A stretch of 64,000 nucleotides of DNA from Volucella zonaria. Taxonomy: Eukaryota; Arthropoda; Insecta; Diptera; Syrphidae. The position numbers and the translations under genes are program-made. The stretch lies in NCBI GenBank assembly GCA_963966105.1, contig OZ014531.1, positions 143,532,734 to 143,596,733 of the forward strand, in the 5' to 3' direction. The notes beneath the pieces are model-generated. The model saw nothing but the letters and a program-made list of their open reading frames with translations. It was not told where the DNA came from and made no database searches. The first letter of the stretch is position 1, and the number at the start of each line of letters is the position of its first letter. Shown piece after piece: positions 55,901 through 64,000 of this stretch.

Positions 55901-56432
55901 ATCATAGCTATACCAATAGCTATGTGCAAACTAACATTAAAGCTGGATGCCAATAAAAGAACAGACCTTAGGTGGACTGTTGGACTAACATGTCTAGCAA
56001 CCAAACAGATCTGGCCAAAACTGGATCTGAATCGCTCTAAGTGTCCGGTCCTTCAAAATAAGAAACATCTCAGCGCCATCATAATTGTCATCTATGGACA
56101 CTACCTCATAGGCTAACATGCAAGAAGGCTTGGCTTTTTACAAACGATTTCTGTAGAAGCTGCATGGACCAGGAGGAAGAGGAGACACTTCTCCATCAAC
56201 CCTTTACATCTCCAGCTCTCTCACAGAGAAGAAAACTTCACTTAGGAGGTTTCTTCTAGAATGACCTAAACGATCTAAAGAATATAGACATAAACAGTCT
56301 TCTACGCTTCATCGTAAGCTCAAACTGGTTCCATGAGTAAGAGAATCATATATCTATGTGGCATCACAATGGGCCAATAGGCCTAAGTGTGCTGGTGTTT
56401 CCAACAGCCACTCTTACCTACCTACCTACCTA
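52986..56432 (+). mobile_element. LOA-like LINE with gag-type ORF1, RT debris, RNase H and TACC tail
   Basis: In order: a gag-like ORF1 (FSKVLKDAIMITVIDRSDTD near 53215; VKLIPCANQKSLDLFTKAIG near 53399; SRPRTRTWIP near 53520; NLPTQSGKSRNWKNL near 53605), an acidic ORF1 tail (SEEEDELLG near 53920), then only the end of the endonuclease (LVSDNITQMLTNWIVSSEHS, FSDHRYIQF near 54040). The linker (DWWTSALALL, KRQSWRSFWDKITETSEASR) leads to a badly decayed RT (MVAFLDIESAFNNV near 55036). RNase H shows YTDGSKTDSGVGG (55524), FQAEM (55630), ADSQAA (55692) and WVPGHRDIPKNCKVDELA (55808), so all four acidic sites are visible. The 3' end is a TACC repeat (56414-56432). Many stops; inactive. Confidence 0.83.
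56413..56432. repeat. TACC simple-repeat tail of the LOA-like LINE
   Basis: About four units of TACC directly after the 3' UTR, in place of a poly-A tail, marking the 3' end of the insertion. Confidence 0.75.
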
Positions 56433-56652
56433 ATAGTCTTAGAAAAGTCCGTACTTAAGATGTTTTAGTTGCTCTTGTTGCACTACCCAAAACCAAATTT
56501 TCATCTAATCTCAGTTGAGAACACGTCTTCCAGCTATGCTGATATCCACGATACCCGTTTCGTTCATTTGATACCTCCAGAGAAAGAATAGACAATACTA
56601 CCAAACAATTTTTCTACGTCCCCCTCGACAAAACATGCGAAAAATGTATTAC
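56433..56652. other. No gene recognised
   Basis: Short spacer between the LINE tail and mariner C. Confidence 0.4.
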
Positions 56653-56654
56653 TA

Positions 56655-57797
56655 TTGGGTATATAACTTTTTTTCAAAATTTGAACGTTTATATAAGAAA
56701 AACATGTACAATAGTATTATTCAAAGTATTGCCCATCTGAAGCTTTTTCCCATCTTTCTGGCAATTTGTGGATCCCATCCCAAAAGAACTGCGCCGGCTT
56801 GGCAGCCAAGAATGAATCAAGCCAATTTTTGATATTCTGCTCTGATGTGAATCGTATTTCAGTGAGGGCGTTCTGCATCGACCGGAACAAATGGTAGTCA
56901 GAAAGGGCAAAGTCTGGGCTATATGGCGGGTTTGGTAAGACTTCCCATCCACTGTTTTCCGAATAGTTCTTAACCGGAATAGCAACGTGGGACCGAGCGT
57001 TGTCATGATGGAAAATTATTGCCTCGTATCTGGTCGCATATTCCGGGCGTTTTTCGGTCACTGCTCTCTTCAAACGGATTAATTGTGTTCGGTAGCGTTG
57101 TCCATTGATGGTTTCACCCGGTTTTAGCAGCTCATAATACAGCACACCCATCTGATCCCACCAAATATAGAGCATTACCTTCGCACCATGGATATTCGGC
57201 TTTGCCGTTGATTTGGCTAGTTGGCCGGGTTTCACATATGATTTTTTTGCGCTTGGGGTTGTCGTAATGGATCCATTTTTCATCACCAGTAACAATTCGA
57301 TGCAAAAATGACTTCGTTTTGTGGCGTTCCAGCAGCATTTCGAACATGCAAAACCGCCTTTCGACGTCTCTCGGCTTGAGTTCATGTGGAACCCAATTTC
57401 CTTGCTTTTGAATATATCCGGCTGCTTTTAAGCGTTTTGAAATGGCTGCTTGAGTGACACCCAAACATTCTGCGAGCTCTTCTTGTGTTTGGCAACAATT
57501 TTCATAGCGTAATGTTTCCAGTTCTTCATATTCAAACTTTTTTGGCTGCCCAGGACGTTCATCGTCTTCCAAGCCAAAATCACCACTTTTAAATCGTACA
57601 AACCAAAAACACTTTTTCAGGCACAAAGTTCGATATATTTGAGTGAAAAAAAATTGTTGTTGTTTACGCTTCAAATGAATGACATATACTGAAATGACGT
57701 ACAATGACAGTAGCTTTCCAACGCATGTTCCAATGGAATCATAACAATGGAATAATACAAGTTACGCCATCTCTTAGCAAACCGCACGAAGACCCAA
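56655..57797 (-). mobile_element. Mos1-type mariner, copy C
   Basis: A 1143 bp element with TA on each side (56653-56654, 57798-57799). Inward reading of the termini: TTGGGTATATAACTTTTTTT (56655 side, the 3' end) and TTGGGTCTTCGTGCGGTTTG (57797 side, the 5' end). It belongs to the same family as copies A and B and is 107 bp shorter than A because of an internal deletion in the N-terminal coding region. Confidence 0.92.
56717..57640 (-). pseudogene. Mos1-type mariner transposase with deletion and frameshift
   Basis: The start region reads NFVPEKVFL in the plus-family frame, then jumps to VRFKSGDFGLEDDERPGQP, deleting about 37 residues of the first HTH. The second HTH (TQEELAECLGVTQAAISKR), WVPHELKPRDVERR and the first Asp (VTGDEKWIHYDN) are intact. 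An extra A in the AAAAAAA run near 57240 shifts the frame. The rest is open: WWDQMGVLYYELLKPGETIN, second Asp in IIFHHDNARSH, third in FALSDYHLF (LAPSD in relatives), HKLPERWEK, then a short deletion and DGQYFE at 56717. DNARSHVAI keeps the ancestral SH that copies A and B have lost, so it branched before them. Confidence 0.9.
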
Positions 57798-57802
57798 TAT
57801 AA

Positions 57803-57935
57803 ATGCCGTTTTTAGACACCAATACAGGAAAGAAGTACATCATTGGTAGTGCATACAGGATGCATACTTCATACGACACCACGCCTGGAAACAGACTTAG
57901 GTTCATTGCATTTTTTGCAGAGCGAAATACTATTA
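57803..57935 (+). mobile_element. LINE endonuclease scrap (RTE-like)
   Basis: HTSYDTTPGNRLRFIAFFAE and NTITPSTS fit the block usually written T-NG-RLI-FA----M-I-ST-F in RTE-type endonucleases. It is only about 40 residues long and is followed directly by J2 sequence. Confidence 0.45.
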
Positions 57936-59200
57936 CACCTAGCACCTCAAAGATGATTATTCTGCTGGCTCTGATGATCTTCCCCCTATATTTTTAAAGA
58001 AATGTTAAATGCACTTAGCATTCCTCTTACAGCCCTCTTTCAGCTTTCTATCACCCAGGGATTATTTCCCTCAACCTCGAAAAGGTCTTTTATTATTCCC
58101 CTACGTAAAAAGGTCGGAAAGATGATATTTTCAACTATCAACCAATTGCTAAGCTGTCCTGTATACTTAAGGTTTTGAGAGCATTACCTATAACATAATG
58201 CTTTGTTATTTGGGTCCATGGTTTCTGACCCAATTAAACTCTCCTCTGGTGTCCCTCAAGGCAGCCACCTTGGTCCCTTATTATTTAATCTGACCATTAA
58301 TGATGTTGATTGCATCAAATATCTGTTTACGCCGATGATATGAAAATCTTAGACACACATATATCATTTTCCTCAGACAGACTACCACTGCAGGAACATT
58401 TAAACAGATTTTGTACTTGGTGTCAGAAGAATTCCCTTGAGCTTAACGTCAAAAAGTGTCAGGCTATAACATATAACCCGTAAGCGCCCCTGCTTCACCT
58501 CGCTGCTATCTAATCTTTAATCTTCCTGTTCACTTAGTGAATGCGTTGCGTGATTTAGGTGTTATGTGTGATAAGGGACTCAATTTCCGTCCTCGCATTG
58601 ATTATACATATAATAAGATAATAAAAAAAAGCCAACTCTGCCCTTGGCTTCATCAAGCGCCGGTCTGAGGAGTTTTCAAATCCTTATGTTACCAAATCTC
58701 TTTACATAACTTTTCTTGGGCCTCTTCTTGAATATGCAAGCCAAGTTTGGTCAGCCTACTACAGAGCACACATCCTCCGGATAGAAGCTGTTCAACGCAG
58801 GTTTTTACGATTTGCTTTACGTGGTCTTCCGTGGGATGATAGCCAAAACTTACCACCATACACTGATTGGCTGAAACTTATAAATTTACAACCCCTTTCT
58901 ATTGGCCGAAAAGTTTGTCGATATTCTCATTATTCATCAAATTTTAGTTGGTAATATCGAATGTCCTTCTTTACTCCATCTTATTTCTTTTAACACCAGT
59001 CCACGCATACTTAGGTCTGTGCCACTTTTCCGGCTCAATCTTCTTATTTCCACACATGCTTCACGTCCTAACTTTCGTTAACCGCTCCCACCTTTTAGTT
59101 TTTATCTTTAGTTTTAAGTAAAATTGTTAGTTTTAAGAATATGCTTGCAATAAGCCTTAATAAATCGGTCCGGGGTTGACCCAGGCCTCAAACCTAATCA
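57936..59200 (+). mobile_element. J2 LINE, RT to 3' end
   Basis: Starts with the RT entry block (ALMIFPLYF region, then LNALSIPLTALFQLSITQGL near 58008), VSDPIKLSSGVPQGSHLGPL near 58227, a damaged YADD near 58330 and the C-terminal J2 block (LFT-LFLG, VDILIIHQILVGNIECPSLL near 58917, RILRSVPLFRLN near 59005). The 3' end has AATAAA near 59159 and the family stem-loop at 59170-59185. Many frameshifts. Confidence 0.83.
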
Positions 59201-59532
59201 AATCAAAATCCCAAATATCGCGTTCAAAATTTTTTCTGCGATTTGGCAACCATTATTGTTTCAAGAGTAGTAATTTCACAATTGACTAAATATTCACACT
59301 ATGGCGGATCCTAGAGAAAGCTCAAGAAGTTCAGATCGATATTCACCACCCCTTTTGCATACAAAAACAATGTCGGTTTAGGGCAGCTTCTGCTGAACAA
59401 TAGCGTGATCCTGGCTTTGTCCATGGTTTTCTTGATATGAATCTTCCAGATAATAACAGTCTTGATCAAGGGTTACTCATACAAATTTTACTCCCCAAAT
59501 TTTATTTCTCCCCTTTAGGTAAAGTAACAAAG
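59201..59532. other. No gene recognised
   Basis: Non-coding spacer. A short frame MADPRESSRSSDRYSPPLL at about 59301-59370 matches nothing I know. Confidence 0.4.
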
Positions 59533-59572
59533 TACTAGATGGAGTGAAAAGTGACCTCCTTGGGAATTACAT

Positions 59573-59594
59573 TTTTTTTTTTTTTTTTTTTTAT
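59573..59594. repeat. Poly-T run
   Basis: About 22 T in a row (poly-A on the mariner I coding strand), just inside its 3' terminal repeat. Confidence 0.9.
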
Positions 59595-59617
59595 ATTATT
59601 CAATTTAAGGGTTGAAA

Positions 59618-60842
59618 CGAATAAAATTTGGAAACTTCAAAGTAAAAAAAAAATATTTTCATAATTCATGTAAATTTTTTTTATTTGCTTTAAAACTCCG
59701 TTTTTATTAAATTCATTAACAATTACAAAAAATAAAAAAAATTGTTTGGGTTCCCATTCTTTCCTCAACTTCTTTCGAATGTCCTTCATAAGGTTGGTGA
59801 CAGTTACTTCCGTGATCTTTTTGGACGCACTTTTTCATTTAGCACTAAAATCTTTTACGTCCTTTGCACACTGCCCACTTTTCCTCAATTTAACTTTGAC
59901 CAAAGCCCAATACCTTTCAATGGGACGACACTGTGGAATATTGGGTGGATTCATGTCTTTCGGGACAAAGTCGACATTTTTAGCAACAAGAAAGCTCAAC
60001 GTCGCATGATCATAGTGAGCTGAAGCTAAATCTGGCCAAAATAATGTTGAACCCTCGTGTTTGTTTAAGAAAGGAATCAACCGATTTTTTAGGCACTCGT
60101 TAATGTACACTTCTCCGCTAATTGTTCCCGTTGTAATAAACGATGAGCTTCTGTGTCCACATTGGCAAATGGCCTACCAAACGAGATATTTTGACCCGAA
60201 TTTTTCCATCCCAATCCATGTTGTTGATTGCGGAAGAATCTCAGCTTCAAACGAGTTGTAAAACTGTGCACCTGGTAGAGTAGTAAAGTCGGCTTTGACA
60301 TAAGTTTCGTCATCCAAAACCAAGCACGATTTCTTGTTGCCGATCAACTCGTATAGCTTTCGGGCTCGTGTTTTTTTTGCTTTTTTTGCTTTTCAGTAAC
60401 TTTTCATATTTCTTGTTGTATTCGTGTTTTTAGACCGTTACGTTTTGTAGATCTTTGTACCATTGTTTGGTTGGTATTACATTTCCGAGCAACATCTCTG
60501 GATGACATAGTCCGGTTTTTTACGATGGTACCCACTATTTTCCTCTCCAAATTTGTATCATGTGCTCCACTTTTAGCTTCACTTTTCTGTTTTCGCTTAA
60601 CTGTCAACGTCTCCAAATATCGTTTAATTACGGAATCGACTGTACTGCGTGTTATGTTTAAATTTTTTGCGATGAAATGATTTGGACGCGAAGTATTTTC
60701 GAGCCATTTGTCGATGATCTTTTTACGGCGTTCCTCTTGACTCATATTTTATAAATATTTTAAACCGCACCGAACTAAAATCAATAACAAACTGAAACTA
60801 GAGAATATACAGGCCCGTATTAAAATTTACAGATTTTATTCG
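59618..60842 (-). mobile_element. Tc1/mariner-superfamily transposon nested in mariner I
   Basis: The N-terminal HTH protein is open at 60745-60404: MSQEERRKKIIDKWLENTSR, NHFIAKNLNITRSTVDSVIK, AHDTNLERKIVGTIVKNRTM and SSRDVARKCNTNQTMVQR. After frameshifts the catalytic region is seen: LVLDDETYVKADF near 60310 with the first Asp, then 60110-59835 MYINECLKNRLIPFLNKHEG, TLFWPDLASAHYDH with the second Asp and VPKDMNPPNIPQCRPIERYW with the third acidic site, spaced wider than in mariners. Inverted termini share CGAATAAAATYTG (59618-59630 and 60830-60842). The spacing fits the D,D41D-type group; that name is from memory of the motifs. Confidence 0.78.
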
Positions 60843-61619
60843 CTTCAGTCCTTAGTCCCCTTTTAGTTTGATACGCTTATTCCAGCGATTTTCCAACTTC
60901 TTAATCCCCTCCGAAAAGTAATTTTCCGGAAGGTCTGCCAAATACTCCTCCGTGGCGTCGATGATTTCTTCGCGTGAACTGAATTTTTTATTGATGAGCC
61001 ATCTTTTGAGGTTTGGGAAGAGATAATAGTCCGAGGGATCGAAATCCAGTTACCAATCGACGCCAAAGGTCCGCCCGATTCCGCATCAGCAAGTCCAAAC
61101 ACTCTTTAGGAGTGCTCTCGCCTTCGTGCTTTTTGTCATTCGCGGCACCCAGCGGCAGGATAACTTTTTCATATGCAGAATATTACCCAAAATATGGCGT
61201 GTGAGCTCAGTACTAATCTTTGTGGTATCTGCTAGCCCGCGCACCTTCACTTTCCGGTCAGCCAACACCATTTCATGTATTTTTTTGACATTGTCCTCTG
61301 TAACCGCATCGGAGGGCCTACCGCTGCGGACTTGATCGGTAGTGGAGTTGCCACCACGAAACTCTTGAAACCAATATTGACGGTATAATCTGACGGAGCA
61401 TTAGCCCCATAATATTTATCAACATGATGCCAAGCACGTCAACAACAATCAGCTGTCAAAACAAAACTAAAGACAGGATCGCTCTGAAATTTGGCATGTC
61501 TGCCTAAATATGAACGGACTTCAAGGCACCAAAACTTTTTTACAGTAGCAGCGCATTCTGGCGATCAAGGATGTCACTTTTCACTCCATCCAGTATTTCA
61601 TTTACTACGATGGACATAA

Positions 61620-62700
61620 GACATAGTGTCGAAAGGACCTCTTTTTGTGGACAAATATATTCGCAGCAATGTCTCTTTGCTGGGTGCTGCCTACTGAAGT
61701 TTCAATTTTACTGTTTGGTAGCATGTGCTTGTAGTGTTGTCAACTCAAATTTTTTAGATGCAGCTACATATCTGTACGATATTGTCAACATCGCCTTCAA
61801 TATCAAGAAAGTAGCTCACCGCTATTGGCAATCATGTTGCCTAATGGATGGGTTATCTTATATGCCTATCTTGGACTTGTTATTTTGTTGCCCTAGTTCT
61901 GCAGTGGAGAGCCGGAAAAATTCGTCCGTCACCTAAGGCTTTAATCATTTGAAATACGGTGATTGGATATACTATTCTGCCTTTACGCTCATCCAATCCG
62001 CTAGCCAGAGTCTCACTCGTATGTCTCTGTTTTGAGGAAATTTTTCGTCGGACATTTTATGTAGCGAGATCCGAAGTTTAACCATTTGAGGACTGATTTC
62101 TATAAAAGTGTCGTCTTCCTTTGTCAGCAGCCCAATCCGACCATTGTGCTGTTTGGGGAATTTTTGGCAAAATGGCTTCCATGATTCTGTTGTCTACTTT
62201 CATTTTTTTCTATCAGTGTTTATGTTGTCGAAAGCAAGTTCTTATTTCATTATAACAATGGCAAACATTTTCATGCTGGGATGCGTTGGCAGAGCTGCCG
62301 GTATGTTCAGCTGGTAGTCTGGTTTCTAGCGCTAACATATCTGCTATGGCAGCCTTATTAGGCAGTTCTCTTACGCCAGAGGGTGTTGGGTTAGAGACAC
62401 AGCGAGCATCTATAAGCCATTGATGGGCATTGAACCTTACTCATGCAGGCTAAAATTGCAAGGACACCGTCATAGGGCTCATAACCTTATACGAAAGAGA
62501 TTAAAATATTTGACGAACCAAATAATGGCCTCCGATAAAAAAGGACTCACTGTTGACGACGCCAGCAAAAGCTTAAAGGACAATTACCTTTAGATCTCCT
62601 CGGTCGGACCCTTAACAAGCCACGTACAGCGGAACAATTAGCACAGGCCCTTGACTGATATTTCCATCCAGGAAGTGCTACCGGATGATGCGGACATAAG
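61620..62700 (-). other. Possible LINE debris, otherwise unrecognised
   Basis: A minus-strand stretch near 61780-61815 reads SYFLDIEGDVDNIV, resembling the RT palm block FLDIEGAFNNV of LOA/R1-type LINEs. The rest has frames such as VDNRIMEAILPKIPQTAQWS near 62200 that I cannot assign. Probably a decayed LINE; no gene can be supported. Confidence 0.35.
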
Positions 62701-62719
62701 GAGGATGTAATATATGCTA

Positions 62720-64000
62720 TGGTGATTGCTACAGGGGAAAGAAGCAGCGCTTATTCGGATGTGGATTTACCATATACGTTAGACTGGAAGAAGACTGATC
62801 GAGCGCAGATTCGCCGGATTGAAAGTATCTTTATCCCTTTTCGGGATGGGATGTACCACCCCAGTTTTCCAATGCGCTGCGGAGAATGGGCATTATTCAT
62901 TGCATTATTAAACAGGGTGGTATTAACGTTCACCGCTTCTAGTGGGAGATGTCGAAGTACAATGTTCGGTATTTCATCGGTTCCCACTGATTTCTTGCTT
63001 CTAAGTGATTCGAATGTTCGAAGCTCTTCCTCCGAAATGAACGGAGGTAGTACCCTTTCATTGTTGATGACATTATTTGCCATGTTCTCCTCACTGAACA
63101 GAGTGAAACTCGAGGTCTATAATCGCAAATTCGGAATTTCATTTCGAAGGTAAAAATTGTGCACAAGGACTCCATTCTCCAGATCCTGGTTCGGGCCAAT
63201 GATAACATTCGCCTTGTACACTTTCTGGAAAGTCGCCCTTTTAGCCTCTATTTTCTCCTACGGATCCTCGATCACAAAGAAGTTGTCATCATCAACGGCC
63301 TCATTCGGGCAATTTTAAGACATGGAAGGTCGTTTTGATTATTTCTCCGAAATATTTTATTTATTTGCGAGAACATATTCGAGTCGCTGGTGTTTACAGC
63401 CCGAATTTTATTGTTCCAATACAAACTTGCAGAATTTCTGTAGTTGTCCTTTATTAAGGTTTGGAGGTTTTTAATCGAGGAATTCAGTGTCATGATCTCC
63501 GGGTTATGTCTGTCGGTAATTGTCTGTGCAAGGTTTTTAATCTTGACAGCAGTCTACTTTTATGTTGGTGCAGTGGGTCAAGAGTTGCGTTCCGGAATCT
63601 TCGTTATCAGTGTGTTGATACCGAGGTATCGTTTTGTCCATTGTTCGATAAATTGTCTCGTGCATTAATTTTAGATACATGTCAATCGCCTCGTTTGACA
63701 AATTTCTGTTGGACGGTGGGTAGAACGAATTTGAGGTGAGTGCTCTTGTCAGTATTTTTGAGAAGTGCGTCCAACGCAACCTACTATAATTGTAGGAATG
63801 CCTTTGAACAAACTCTTCCAATTCCGCAGTTTCGATGGGAACCTTCTAGTGGGGGGCTTACACAAATCCAAATGCAATAGTACTTGGAGGTTCCATAATT
63901 TGGTACGTAATTTGGTTTCATAGTTATTTCGGTGCTGAGACCGCAATGGTCACTGTCATACACTAAAGTGGGTAGACAGTTTGTAGTTTGTTGGTTAGTG
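62720..64000 (-). mobile_element. J3 LINE, endonuclease-RT linker and RT entry, cut by window end
   Basis: On the minus strand, 63821-63537 gives LRWTHFSKILTRALTSN and NLSNEAIDMYLKLMHETIYR, the region between endonuclease and RT. It continues in 63493-63272 (IRAVNTSDSNMFSQINKIFR) and 63083-62751: MANNVINNERVLPPFISEEE, then KKSVGTDEIPNIVLRHLPLE. The latter matches AKKSVGTDGI-NIVLRHLPLE in the J3 copy at 18560-18680. The reading is lost beyond 62800. Frameshifted; the 5' part lies outside the window. Confidence 0.78.

Larger units (their letters stand above)
59535..61593 (-). mobile_element. Mariner, copy I, with a second transposon nested in its 3' UTR
   Basis: Outer boundaries are defined by TA duplications (59533-59534; 61594-61595) and terminal inverted repeats beginning CTAGATGGAGTGAAAAGTGA at the left and, inward from the right, CTGGATGGAGTGAAAAGTGA. 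Mariner coding debris occupies 60860-61450 (minus strand): WFQEFRGGNSTTDQVRSGRP, VLADRKVKVRGLADTTKIST, KLSCRWVPR, then a jump to DYYLFPNLKRWLINKKFSS and EGIKKLEKRWNKRIKLKGD followed by a stop. The whole catalytic centre around the first and second Asp is deleted. The 3' UTR is split by the element at 59618-60842. Confidence 0.85.

Noticed and set aside
1..64000. CRISPR arrays, operons, bacterial genes, tRNA or rRNA genes
   Set aside because: Spliced transposase genes, LINEs and LTR elements mark the window as an animal genome. No regularly spaced repeat array, tRNA B-box with a foldable cloverleaf, or rRNA sequence was seen.

Overview
This is a eukaryotic, AT-rich, gene-poor window from an insect genome. 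The transposon families point to a fly: Mos1-type and mellifera/capitata-type mariners, a P-element-like THAP transposase, piggyBac, copia, BEL/Pao, and Jockey/CR1-, L2- and LOA-type LINEs. The style fits a tephritid fruit fly, but that is inference. I see no rRNA, tRNA, CRISPR array or prokaryotic gene. Only one region looks like an ordinary host gene: an intronless coiled-coil protein at 51334-52266, possibly of the DUF4795 (QRICH2-like) family.

Layout. 1-0.7 kb: BEL/Pao pol remnant. 2.1-2.6 kb: RNase H tail of a LOA-like LINE. 2.7-3.7 kb: decayed mariner. 3.88-6.16 kb: a piggyBac element with both ends and TTAA duplications, set inside a diverged interspersed repeat. 6.9-7.9 kb: transposase with a DUF4817-type helix-turn-helix region. 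9.8-12 kb: a Tc1/mariner-superfamily transposase apparently split by a Jockey-like LINE (family J1 here). 13-22 kb: a mosaic of a second Jockey-like LINE (J2), a third (J3) and a LOA-like LINE, pierced by three mariners. 21.5-22.2 kb: an unrecognised minus-strand protein. 23.2-31.2 kb: a three-layer nest, with a mariner inside a J1 LINE inside an L2/CR1-like LINE; the J1 insertion has an unusually long 67 bp target duplication. 33.9-37.7 kb: J1, copia and mariner remnants. 38-40.5 kb: a P-element-like THAP transposase gene with three recognisable introns. 40.6-44.2 kb: a Tc1 tail, a nearly intact Mos1-type mariner and two LINE fragments. 45.9-50.8 kb: three more Tc1/mariner-superfamily transposases. 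51.3-52.3 kb: the host gene. 53-56.4 kb: LOA-like LINE with a TACC-repeat tail. 56.7-64 kb: a third Mos1-type mariner, J2, a transposon nested in a mariner, and J3.

Almost nothing here cooperates as a pathway. The window is a record of serial insertion, and nesting gives relative ages: the L2-like LINE is older than J1, which is older than the mariner at 27666-28953. Nearly every transposase or polymerase frame is broken. The least damaged are that mariner (one nonsense codon), the mariner at 41015 (one nonsense codon) and the L2-like ORF2 (two nonsense codons apart from the insertion). The density of nested fragments on both strands resembles pericentromeric heterochromatin or a piRNA cluster, which is inference. 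A short palindrome-like octamer, TACTCGTA/TACGAGTA, recurs 17 times, far above chance. Starts and ends of decayed elements are approximate unless terminal repeats are described.
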